Shown here one piece after another: positions 1 through 10,913 of a stretch of DNA of 64,000 bases; the stretch's first letter is position 1; each line of letters begins with the position of its first letter. The translations under genes and the position numbers were made by a program. Origin of the DNA: Pezizomycotina sp. ARF18 (lineage: Eukaryota > Ascomycota); NCBI GenBank assembly GCA_002224055.1, contig AZLU01000089.1, forward strand, positions 1 to 64,000. Reading direction: 5' to 3'. The notes under the pieces were generated by a model. The model ran no database searches. It had not been told where the DNA came from and saw only the letters and a list, made by a program, of their open reading frames with translations.

Positions 1-529
1 CGCTCCCGCAGACTTCAACCCCGAGCGCCTCTGGCTCGCCACCTCTCCATCCGCCTCGCCCGCATCTGCTGCGAGGACGCCTACGCCCAGCCTGACCCGC
101 GAACCTCGGAAAACCACTAATCTCCAACCCATAATCCGCTCCAAATTCGCAAAAATGGGGCAACTAATAGAACCTGCCAGGCCTTCATGGAGCAGCTGGT
201 CTACCTCATCGAAACATCAAAGAAGACCGGTAAAAACACGAATATAGGAGGGCAGACGGCGCTGTTAAAAGTTATGAGTACGAGGTGTCTGAGAAGGTGT
301 GCGGAGGCGCAGCAGGTTATGGCGGGTTGGGGTATAGTAGGAGCGGGAAGGGGCTAGGATCGAGCAGATCAGTAGGGACGTTAGGGTTTACGTTGTCGGA
401 GGCGGGAGTGAGGAGATTATGAGCGATTTGGCGATTAGGGAGGAGATGAAGGAGGCGGTGAGGAGGAAGGAGGGAGCAAGCTATAGAAAGGGGAGAGGAA
501 GGGCTTTGTGGAATGTTGTATATCCTTGA
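1..529 (+). CDS. Acyl-CoA dehydrogenase, C-terminal part (gene enters from the left edge)
   Basis: This is the C-terminal helical domain of an FAD-dependent acyl-CoA dehydrogenase, which makes the trans-2-enoyl-CoA in fatty-acid or branched-chain oxidation. Visible in order are DFNPERLWLAT, IRLARICCEDAYA, IIRSKFAKMGQLIEPA, FMEQLVYLIETSKKTG, ALLKVMSTRCL, EAQQVM, a GLGY-like turn, and the diagnostic IEQISRDVRVYVVGGGSEEI followed by MSDLAIREEM. The gene stops with a TGA at 527-529. The order and spacing fit the family, but the motifs fall in all three forward frames, so several small indels separate them. The N-terminal and middle domains lie outside the window. The long form with an N-terminal cytochrome b5 domain known in fungi is possible but cannot be tested here. 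Confidence 0.85.
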
Positions 530-1420
530 TAGAGGGTTGCCCTCCTCCTTTTCTCTTTCCAATCCTTTTTTTTTTTTTTTTAACTCCTTTTTTTGTTGAT
601 AGTTCGCAATAGCCTTTCCTAGCCCGCCGCTTCTTTTATTATATGAATTTGGATTCCAAAGATACCTCGAGAGATTTTATTAAAAAAAAAAAAAAAAAAA
701 AAAGGAAACGGAAACGGGAAAGTTACTGATATTATACCTTTACCATTTTACTGTATATAGTTCCAAATATCGAAGAATTCTGCACGGGATCTGTGCGGAT
801 TTTCTGCATGCCCAACGTATGAGACGGGGCGGAAGTGCTTTTCCACCTACATGAGGTAGCTTCTCCTCCAACGGGAGCAGTACTAACAAAAAAAAAAAAA
901 AAAAAAAGAAAAAAGGAAAACGGCAATACAAACCCACCAACATTATATCCAAAAAAAAAAAAAAGGGGGAGTTTCTTTTGCTCCTTCAACAAGGTAAATT
1001 TATAGACGATGCTCTTCGTTCTTTTTTTATTTTTTTAAAGACGATTGTGTTATAACATATTTACTTTACGAGAAAGAGGGGGGGATCACTGGGGGGAAAA
1101 AAAAGGAATTGGAGGAAGTAGCGTAAAGGGGTGATTACGTATCATAGCGCTCTAGGTAAGTAATTTAGAAACCTTAGAACGGCACGGCATAGTATATAAG
1201 GTAGATAAGAGAGAGCGAGAGAGTAAGGAACAGCGGAAGCAATGAATGCCGCGCTGACCATAATGCTCTCTCTCTCTCTCTCTCTCTCTCGCTTCATCGA
1301 GTCCTGCTAATGGTATGAATGCTTGAAACTTTCAATGGGCAGAGTCGCTATCTGTCACTCCATAAGGAAAAGTCTGTATGCTGTTGATACGTCCAAGTCG
1401 CTCCATCGTAAAGAAGAAGA

Positions 1421-1466
<46 letters not shown>

Positions 1467-2389
1467 TAACGGACGATATAGTATTTTCGCAGTATAGATC
1501 TTAGATCCCCGTACTCCGTGGATCTTCTGCTCCAGCTTTTTCCTGGAATTTTTTCCTAACTCACCCCTCGATTTCCCCTTTGTAGTTTTTCCAGGTTTTT
1601 CCAAGATCTGTTCCTCGATTCTGCAAGATTAACTTTCAACCGGTGAAATCGGTAAAGCCCGGGGAGTAACTCAGGACTTTCCGCCCTAAGGGGAGTATCA
1701 CGGTTTCTCCTTGCTTTTCAAAGAACACATCAAAATCCCGCACTTTTCTTTTTTTTTTTTTTTTTTTTCTTTTCATCTAGCCGCTAGATGCAAAAGTCGT
1801 CATAATGATGACATACAGGGGAAAATTAAAATTTAGCCTTTGCTGCAAAGTGCGTTGGATTGAAAGCGGCGATCCCTTCCAGTTTCTTTCCCCTGTGGAA
1901 AGAATACGAACTGCTTTAAGGAATAATAAAATATTTCCCGGTGGAGAAATCCGCTCCAGTAAGAGTTCGAAGTTCGAACTAAGGCAAGTCAATAGCCGAC
2001 AGTTGACGGTTAGCACGTTGACACCCCGTTGCCCCACCCCCACCCCCATCCCCCGATTTTCTGGATTAGAGAAACTGGCTGTGTGGATGGACTTTTAGGG
2101 AGATGTATAACAACTCGACAATGACTAACAATAGCAGAGAGCAATAAATAAATATCAGTCCCCCAACTTAAATCTTGAGATACAGTTGAAGTTATCCATA
2201 CAAGATGTTCCTGTAATATATAGCTCCTTTGGAGGCTCCCAGCCACTAGGCTAAATTCCCCTACGTAATAAAATTCCCCTTCGTGACATAGTTATGACAT
2301 AATGGGTTCCTCAAAAAAGCGCCGCACTCAATGGTGCGCCGGTGCCGCGGAAGGTAATCCTTTTAACTACACTTGCCCCAGTTGGCCTT
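530..2389. other. Intergenic stretch rich in homopolymers and a CT microsatellite
   Basis: No gene is supported here. The stretch holds unusually long runs: T16 (566-581), A22 (682-703), A20 (888-907), T12 followed directly by A32 (1421-1464) and T20 (1749-1768), plus a (CT)n microsatellite at about 1266-1290. Short open frames of 80-100 codons at 1777-2246 overlap one another on both strands and show no family motif. Confidence 0.6.
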
Positions 2390-3290
2390 CTATCTCTAAC
2401 CCAAACTCAAACTTTCACTGCATTAAAAAGGTTAGATTTATTTATACTTTCTTCTCTTGTTAGATATATCTTTATGTATATTCATACACTCATACAGTCA
2501 ATTAACATAATTATTAGGACACTTACTTAATTAGAAAGCGAAACACCTTAATTCTATTAACTCTATTATATAGAAATATCTAATGTAAGATTTAAAACTA
2601 TAAAGTCTATAATATAGCTATAAATTAAAAATATAAACAACCTAATATATATATCTAAAATTTTATAAATTTAATATTTAATAGAATTTTTTTTTTTTTA
2701 TATAAGTATTAACCTGCTTAAGCTAGCTATATATAACTTATTAACTATATTTTTTAATATTAATAGCCTTTTATTTAGTCTTTATTACTTTTATATCTTT
2801 TATATAAAACTGTTTAATAAAATTTAAGTCTTTAAATTAATAATGTAAACGTGTCTTAAATATTACTTATAGATTTTTTAATAGAGTTAAAATAACTATT
2901 ATCACTTAATTTAACTTTAAAATTTAAATCTAATACTTTATTAATTATATTTATATATTAAAACTAAGTTAATTTATCTTACTATATATTTTAAATATAT
3001 ATTATTATAATATACAATAAGGCTTTTATAATTATATATAATATATATTATATTATAATTAACATTTTAAACATTTAAAGACTAAAGTAAAATATTTTTT
3101 ATATTATTATTATTAGCACTTTAATATATTTTATTAAATTTAATAGCTATTATAATATAACTATTTTATTACTTTATATATATTATAATATACCAAAATT
3201 TTAAATAAATCATATATTATTTTAGCTAACATATTAAATAAATAATTATTAATATATTATATATAGTATATGTTATATTTATTAAATAAA
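2390..3290. repeat. AT-rich, RIP-like degenerate block (left arm)
   Basis: Base composition falls to roughly 85 percent A+T from about 2400 onward. By eye TpA steps are very frequent. Remaining C is mostly followed by T, and remaining G mostly preceded by A, the residue pattern expected after repeat-induced point mutation (CpA to TpA on both strands). No reading frame survives. The original element cannot be identified. Mitochondrial origin was considered, but no mitochondrial gene motif is visible. Confidence 0.6.
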
Positions 3291-3480
3291 AAGCCTACCT
3301 GTAAGGCTCACCCTGTGGGTGAGAGGTAGGTTCGTAGGTACGAAGGGGTGTCATACAATAGGGGTGGCCCGTTGGGTTGTATGACCCATGAGGGTTCGTA
3401 GAAGGGTGTGTGGGTACCCTTTATACCCGCATGGCTGGCATGCCGGTGGCCGGAGGCCAGGAACTAGCATGACACTACCT
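3291..3480. repeat. GC-rich island of stacked hairpins inside the AT-rich block
   Basis: About 190 bases of normal-to-high GC sit abruptly between two AT-rich arms. The island contains five short inverted repeats in a row. CCTACCT (3294-3300) pairs with AGGTAGG (3324-3330) and encloses CTCACCC (3307-3313) with GGGTGAG (3317-3323). TTCGTA/TACGAA lie at 3331-3344. GTCATACAA (3350-3358) pairs with TTGTATGAC (3377-3385). GGGTA/TACCC lie at 3412-3428, and TGGCC/GGCCA at 3447-3459. The right edge (TGACACTACCTCTTA) roughly mirrors the left AGAGGTAG and GTGTCAT words. It could be the terminal or structured part of a transposon that escaped RIP, or a folded RNA. The function is unknown. Confidence 0.65.
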
Positions 3481-3670
3481 CTTAAAAAAATGTTAAATAA
3501 GTTGTATATATATAATAAAATGATACATCAAATACATATTACTCAAATAATTAAATATATTTTAAATTTAACAATATAAGTATTCTTGCACTATATAATA
3601 AATACTTTTATCCGTTAATTAACATTTAAGCATTTACCTAATATTTATAAAGTTAATATTTATAGATGCG
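3481..3670. repeat. AT-rich, RIP-like block (right arm)
   Basis: AT-rich sequence resumes straight after the hairpin island and fades by about 3700. Composition matches the left arm, so both arms were probably mutated as one element with the island spared or inserted. Confidence 0.5.
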
Positions 3671-4468
3671 ATAAGATAAGACATATTCATATAAGATGTA
3701 AGAAATTCGCTTCCCAATTAGGTAAGTGTCTTAACAATTATATTAACTGACTGTATATATACAATGCAAGTTATTAGTTAGTTCAATTTCGCTTGAAAAA
3801 AGACGATGAAGATGAAGGAGGGAGAGGGAGAGGAAAAGGCAAGGAAGAGGGAGTTGTGTTAAGAATGACATCATTATTAGAAACATTTTTCCTCGCGAGT
3901 GGAACGCCCCCGGTTCTTGTAAGAAGAACGAAACCGACCTTCGTGCGCGGGACGCGACATGCAATAAAAAAAATAAAGAAACGGAGGAAACGAAACGTGT
4001 TTATTAACCATGCCAATTCAGGTTCTCAGTTATCCGTGAGGATGCAATAGACCGACAATTTCTTTTTGGCATCAAGAGGGACGATTGTGAAAAAGTGAAA
4101 AGGGGGACAATATGCAAAAGGAAAAAAAAAAAAAAAAAAAAAAAACGCCGTTACCGATATCAAGAGAGGCAAAACGACACCCTTTTCAGCGGACCTCGTA
4201 GAAATGATATAATCCGTTCACGTTGCAGATAGGTATGATTATTTAGAAGTGAAAGGCAGAAGAAAAAGAAGAAGCAGAAGGGGGGACGAAGCCATCATGA
4301 TTGACGGGTCCAGTGTCCAGAAAGGGGAGAAAAAAAAATCTCCAAAAGTATCCCAAATGTATGGAGAGTAATAATCAATCCGGCAGCTGCAGAATGCACG
4401 GGTCCACAGAACCCATACCCGGACCGTTCCCTCCCGTCAGCATCTGCGCATCTTCAGCCCGGGCCAAA
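3671..4468. other. Intergenic, purine-rich stretch
   Basis: No gene is supported. A GA-rich segment lies at 3790-3850 and an A-run at about 4122-4144. The stretch lies downstream (3' side) of the minus-strand Zn2Cys6 gene. Confidence 0.5.
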
Positions 4469-6625
4469 CTACCACCGCCGCGCCGCTGAGTTTTCCAGAG
4501 CTCCTCCGCATCCACAGCTCCAGCTTCCGTGCAGCATCAGCAGCTCGTTCATCGTGCTGTCGTCCCACTCCGCCGAAGTAACACCCTGCAGCTTCCTCAC
4601 GAGCACGCCGAGGTCCAGCCTCTCCGCGTTCCCATCGTGCATGTCCGTGTCCATCCTCAGGCTCAACGGCCGCTGCTGCGCCTGGCTCAACCCGCTGCTG
4701 TTCCTCCGCGACGGCAACATCCGCGGGTCGGCTGCCGGAGGCGTCTGCTCGTCGGAGAACAGCTTGCGCGGTATCGAGGACGGCCCTATCGTCGCGCGCC
4801 TGTTCGCGATCGAAGCGGCGGGGAACAAGTTCGCGATGGAGTACGGCGGCGAGCCGGATAGTATTAGTTTCTGGACGTACGCCGTGTACGTGAACCACAG
4901 CCTATCCGTAAGAATAGTGCGTAGGCGACGGCCATCTGGCCCAGCCGCCATTTCTCGTCCGAGGGCAGGCGGAGCGGTCGGGAGTTTCGGGCAGGCCGAT
5001 ACCCAGGCAGGCGTTGAAGAACCAGCCAGTGTAATTCACGCCGCGGCGGTGCGCATCCGGCTGGCCTCGAAGAGCGCGATGAGTGGAAGGGATTGGACGC
5101 GCGTGATGTTTTCCATCGAGGCGGAGCTCGTTGGGCGTCCGTGGAGAGTAGCTTCTTTGCTTCAGCGATGAAGTGCTCGCCGCGGGACATTGGCTCGAGC
5201 GCGTCGACGAAGGCTTCGTCGTGGATGCAGAATAACTATTTGTTGTGTTATGAGTTTAGCTATAGGCTTGACTTTTTTTGGAGGATAGAAAAACAAAAAA
5301 AAAAAAAAAGAAAGAAAAGAATTGGTTGAGACACTTACGCAACTGATCGCAAGCACCCGAATGAACAGCAGCGGCGAACAGAACTTCCAGTTCATCCCAT
5401 CGGGACGGCAGCATCGCCGACGAAGGCTTCGAGGTCGATGAAACCGTGCAACGGCTGATTCCACGCTGACGCGAGCGATACCAAGTGCGAAAACGAACAC
5501 GGCGTCGTTGGACACGTTCGTCCACAGCTTCGGCAAAACGCTGTAATTCCTGGAAGGGCTGAGGCAAGGCGCATTGATTGCGACCTGCAGCACGTCAAAC
5601 CCGTTCGTTCCGGGGACTTTGCTGAGCGTGGGGTGCGGTCGCATGGAGAACATGGAAAAGCCGACTCAATTGTCGACGAGGAGCCACTGCGGGGAAGAAA
5701 CGGCAGAGATGTCGGGCGTAACGCCAGCCGATGGGACGGTGATGGTGGGGCTACCGTCGAAAGCGGCGGAGGTGGGGCTGACCTGGCTGCTCTCGGAAGC
5801 TTGGCTGACGCTGGCGCCGCGCGCAGATTTAGCGACGCTCTCGGACCTCCTGCGCTTCGAGCCGCTAGTCGAGCTGCGGTCATCCGGCATCTGGCGTCCG
5901 CGTCGTGAGAACTGGAGGGCGAATGGGAGCTGGTTCCCGTACTGTCGATCTCGAGCTGCTCGACGAGCTCGTGTATGTTGGCGTGCGACCGGGACGGATG
6001 AGCCCGAGCGCGTGCAGCGCGCCGTCCCGTCAGAATTGCAGATGAGCTCCATGAGCTTGTCGTAAGACTTCATGTTGTCGCGGATCATGTTGAAGTCCTT
6101 CAGGAGTAGGGACCTGGCCCTGCGTCGGTCGGAGAGTCGTAATTACAGTCCGTGTGACGAGTTTGACATCGCCAGCAGGGTGTTTTGCCATCGCACTAAA
6201 TTCAAGCGCGAATTAGCACAATCCTGAAATCAATTCGCTGTCCAAGGATACGCGGAATGGCCACAAAAGCGTAATTGGCACATGCAGCTCAAATGCAAGT
6301 CAAATGCAAGCCTCGCACATAAGACAGGCATGGTTCTGGGGAGTACATTTTGCTTCGGTAGATAACGGAGGGCTATTTTTTTTTTTTTTTTCGTACGTGT
6401 GGCGAAAGACAGACGTGTCAGGCAAATTTGAATGCTAAAGCAAAATGTGGATGGGAGATTCTTTTTTTACCTTTGTCTTCCTAATCTTGCACATCTGGCA
6501 AGCGTGGGATATCCTCGTCGCTTTCTGAGGAGCGGCGGCATATTTGTGATTTCGGCTTTCGGAAGTCCGGGAACGGAGGGCGCGAGGGCTTGAGGATGAA
6601 GAGGCTGGGGAGGTGACGGAGGCAT
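4469..6625 (-). CDS. Zn(II)2Cys6 transcription factor with fungal-specific regulatory domain
   Basis: Likely nuclear DNA-binding regulator. The binuclear zinc cluster reads HACQMCKIRKTK at the end of exon 1, then CDGKTPCWRCQTRHTDC at the start of exon 2, giving exactly C-X2-C-X6-C-X5-C-X2-C-X6-C. A 275-bp intron (6196-6470, GT-AG) separates the second and third cysteines. Next come SHANIHELVEQLE, a Ser-rich linker with KRRRSES, then the fungal_trans domain: LPKLWTNVSND, HGFIDLEAFV, AVLAISC-like, MSRGEHFIAEAKKLLST, GWFFNACLGIGL and LPSDEKWRLGQMAV. A second intron is clean (5236-5338, GTAAGT donor, TAG acceptor). The start is the ATG at 6625 (MPPSPPQPLHPQ); the stop is TAG at 4469-4471. At least six frame changes without splice sites interrupt it. 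Target genes are unknown, and no biosynthetic cluster is adjacent. Confidence 0.85.
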
Positions 6626-9600
6626 TAAGGCGGAAAGTCTGCTTCGCTTCGTTGGAAGGAAGAGGGACTGATAATCTTTGGCGGCTGCCGCACGGGAAAA
6701 ATGAGGAATGCCCTTCTTGAAGAGCCGATTACCGAGATACGGTTCGATGAATTGTGTTACGAAGGTGAGGGTTTTTTTTTTTTTTTTCTTTTATTTGAGA
6801 GAAACGAGACTTGGGGAATTCTTCGGAGCATGTACGTGTGTTTTTCTAAACCAAAAAAATCTGTCTTTTCCTCCCCGTTTATATAGCACAGGTATATAAA
6901 GTGAGCTGTGAATAATATATACTCAAGTATATATATCACAGATGCATATATATAATGCTTATAACCGAATGATAACAATACCTTTCTTTAATCTTTGCTT
7001 ATCGATACGATACGCGCAGTGGCAGGCAAGGATGTTCCCCGTTATAAGGCCTGGGAATCCGCGGAGCTATCTTTTGTGAACACTTTTTGCGCAGACGAAA
7101 AAAAAGAAAAAGACATCAAGAGAACGACGGCCCTTGCACGTCTAAGCCAGCCAGGGCAGGCCGTTTTTTACCGTTGTTCTCCCCGAGTCCATCCCCCCGA
7201 AATAATTTCCTGTTTTTTTTTTTTCCTTGCTAGTTCTTTGATTAATACCAAGCACTCGCACTTCAAGCATGTAGCTTTTTAGCCTTTTTTTTTTTTCTTT
7301 CAGCTATTCTATCTGAACTGGGCAGGAACAGTAGCATTGCGGGGAGTTGAGTTGAGTTCCAAGGAACAGCACCCGACCAATAAGAGGCCCCCTCGATAGG
7401 AAACCCCAATTAAAACCAGTCAAAGCAGCAAGTCTCAACCAGAAAAAAAATGGCTCTCTATTTAACCGTTGATCAGTTTCTGCAAGGCAGAAGCAACTTT
7501 TTCATTTTACTTTAGTTATATTTTATTATTGCATATTACCATACTGTTCGCCTTATTTTTGGCCTCTCAGAAGCAAAAGCGTCCCTTGTAGTACGAAATC
7601 GTCGTGTCGCTCTTTTTCTTTGTAGGTCATATTGGCAGATCTGAGTATTTTTTTTTTTTTGCTTCTATGTCCTTAAGCAGCTTTTTTGTCAAGTCAGAGT
7701 CGTTCGAAAACAGGTAAAAGCCTTATCATCTCCAAACGGGAACTATTCTGTGCCCACGATTGCGACGGCGGGTGGTTGGATGGGGGTGCTTTCCTTTATT
7801 TCATAGTGATAGTGTGTTTATCAGATTGCCACTTGCTTAAGTAAATACTTTCTCGAGTACCTTCTAAACAATTTAAAAGGGGAAAACCGCACTATAGACA
7901 TGCCCATGACGTCGTTTTGCAGCTAAATACGTATCGACGTTAAGCTTAACGCTTCTTAGCCGGCCCCTTTCAAGTTGGAAGCTATTTGGATGTTTGACAA
8001 GTATAAGTATTCAGGTTTAATGCTCAAGTCTTCTTTTATATCACGTGATAAAGGTCTTTTTTGCCTGCAAACCCCTCTTTTTTCTAAAGGGTAGCTTTTC
8101 CATCTAAATTCCAATTGGCTTACCGCTGGATCCTTTTATCCTCTTTTTTTTGTGTTGTGGCAGGTTCCTCGTGTACAAGGTAACGGTAAAAAATGGCCCC
8201 ATGTCGAGATGGACAATCGTCCTTTCAAGGCCGGTAGAAATCATAATTGTCGCGCGTCGCACACCGCCGCAGGATGAACCAATTTTGCACGTCTCGAAGA
8301 AAACCAAAAAAAAGATGTCGGTTATCGTTGCTATGGGACCATAATCAGGAGATAATGCAGTCGCGATCCTAGTAGAGTCTAGGGGAAATCTCCGTAAATA
8401 ATAGAATTCAACATGCGATAAGCTCCATCATACTAACTAGTGTCTACGCGGTAGAAGCTCAGCCAATTCAATTACTCGATTCTTTACTGTAACCTTTTTG
8501 TTTTTTTGTTTGCAGTGTTGGGAACCCCTACATATGATTGATCCTGATAACCATTTGCAAAGGAAATTGTTCAAGTTTGATGTATAAAGTGAGGTCCACG
8601 TAGTTAACTTATGGTGTGACACGATCTCCAATTCTAATTCAGTTTAGGCTAGAGGCTAGAAGATAGCTTCTCCTCATACACCATGAGTTGGATTTCTCAA
8701 TATTTGAATCGAAGATTACGCTAGCTTTTTGGTCATGACAAGAGAGAAAAAAAATAGCGAAAAAGAAAGCTCCAACCATATATTCAATACCTCGTTCCAC
8801 AAGCTTCGATAGAGACAACAACCGGGAACCCTCAAATCAATCGATCATCAATGAACTTGCGCTTAGCTTCTCCGCTACCTAGAACGTTTGTCGTCGTAAT
8901 AGTTTTTACTAATTTTAATTGCTAGTGTCCCAAGGTCTTGCAAAAGTTGCTTTTCGAATGAACTTCGCCGATTTTGGGATTTTGGCGAACTCCCCGCGGA
9001 ATTTTCTGTTTTGCCTTTCACAGCATGAGAGCCCAGATATTTCGTTACGAAGCTTCTATCGCTATCTTCTCAATTCCGCGTTATCTTTTTTTTTTCTCCG
9101 ACCATTTCAACTATCAGTCAAAGTCACGGGAACGCGAGTCAGGCTCGCGATCCAACAATCTAGCTAGCCAGAGGTTGATCTGCCTTTTTAGTTTCCCTGG
9201 TGGAATGGTTTAGATAGCGGAAGAAAGTTAGATACCCGAACCTTGAAGCAGATTTCAAACGACCGAACTGCCTTTTTTCTTTTTTTTCTTTTTTTTTTTT
9301 TTTTTGCCACCAATTGCTTTACAGTATCTAGTGCCAGTCCAACAACCTCCGAGACCTGAACTTTTTACCATGAGGCGAGTGGGAAATGATCTAGAACTAC
9401 AGATCCATGGATTCAGAAAAAGACTTCTCTTCGTGTTGTAGATATCAAAAAAGTAAATTTGTAACACAATATGAAAGGTCCAGGCCGACTAGATCAATGG
9501 CGCACTGTAACTTCTCACAGAAAGCATGCACTCCAATGTCGCAAACAACTTTGGAATATGAGAAATACTGCATGCATGTACAACAGAAAGCGCAAGTCGT

Positions 9601-10913
9601 TAAGGGTTCCTTTTTCCCCCATCTCGTTCATATTGGACGTTGGGGAGTAGACTGCATGAAAAAGAAAGAAACTGTATATACCGCCTCCCCCACGACTGCT
9701 CCATTTCTCAATCCATATTGGCCATTTTCGCTTTCTTATTTTTTTCCCTGCTTTCCGATCCGAATTGTAATGAATGGGGTGCAACGGCAGGGTCTAGAAC
9801 GTCCCAACAAAAGCCACCCTTCTTTTTGCGGAATTGTTCTTTTTTGCGATATTCGAATCGCGGTTGACCGATACAGAGGTTTTATCTTTCTTTAATCTTC
9901 CTATCCATCACCCAATTAAATATCGTCCGGTCCTCGATATTTATTCCGTTCTAATTTGGGAAACTTATAGACTATTTGCGGGGGAAAAGTGTTTCCTTTC
10001 ATGGGTCGCATACACACCTCGGTATATTCGGAGCGCGGGGGCGGAGCGATTTTTGTGGCAATATAGCTCACCCTTCGCAGATTCCTGATGGGGGGCGGCA
10101 CGGCGGGGGAATTGGATTCAAATCTCAACGTACAGCATCGTATGCGGGACATAAACCAGACTGCGGAAGGCATGCGCAAGCAAATGCTCGGTTCCATGTC
10201 CTCGGGCCTGTTTATGTGTTGCTGATCCCTTTCCCTCGAGAAGCTCCAATGAGAGTGGGGAATGGGAATTTTAGACGGCAAATGTCAAATGTTTTGAGTT
10301 AAAAATATTGCTGACTCGAACGGAACCCATGGGAAGTTCGTAAGCCGTTACAAAATTTGCTGGGTTATTCCCGAATCGGAGCTCTTATAGATCATGATAT
10401 TGCTTCGAACTGCGTTGATTGGAACATTCACATGTTACGATCCCAACATTCCATTCTTTGAAACTGTGGATCGTGGCAACAGGTTTTAAGATCGCGATCA
10501 CGCTAATGTTAGATTTGAAATGATAGGATATAAAAGGTTTTCTGACAGATTGCGAATATCTGTGACAATGGGCCAAGTGGGTTGTTGATAAACAATAAAT
10601 TCTGTTTAATGAAAACTCTTTTGAGATGAGCGGGGCCCAAGTCCGTTTGAAGGTCATCTATAGTAGAATAGATTCTGGTTGAGTATGATTTCCTCTAGAT
10701 TATATCAACAGTGATCAACAATGAGCAGCGTAGAAGCAGTTGAAGAATGAGAGCTAGAGGCAACTTGGACTCGCCGGCCTTCATAATAACCAACCTTGAA
10801 CAATGCTTACTAGGCCCACCGTGCTCTGCGTGTAGGCACGATTCGTAGAGTAAATGGACTGTTTTGAGGTGATATTCTGTGCCCGCCCTCGTTGCGTACC
10901 ATGGCAATAGCTT
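6626..10913. other. Long gene-poor interval
   Basis: About 4.3 kb with no recognisable protein or RNA gene on either strand. Only short open frames (under 165 codons) without family motifs are present, many holding poly-Phe or poly-Lys from T or A runs (for example 6774-6787 and 9281-9305). It probably contains the promoter of the minus-strand transcription factor next to 6626. Confidence 0.5.

Noticed and set aside
732-992. Poly-Phe minus-strand frames
   Set aside because: Generated by A-runs; no start context or motif.
2390-3670. AT-rich block as a nuclear copy of mitochondrial DNA
   Set aside because: No mitochondrial gene, tRNA or intron motif is readable, and the dinucleotide pattern fits RIP better.
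4554-5171. 205-codon plus-strand frame
   Set aside because: Antisense shadow of the Zn2Cys6 gene; the minus strand carries the conserved motifs.
9916-10302. Overlapping 121-codon (-) and 108-codon (+) frames
   Set aside because: No family motif, no splice signal, and length expected by chance given the number of frames searched.
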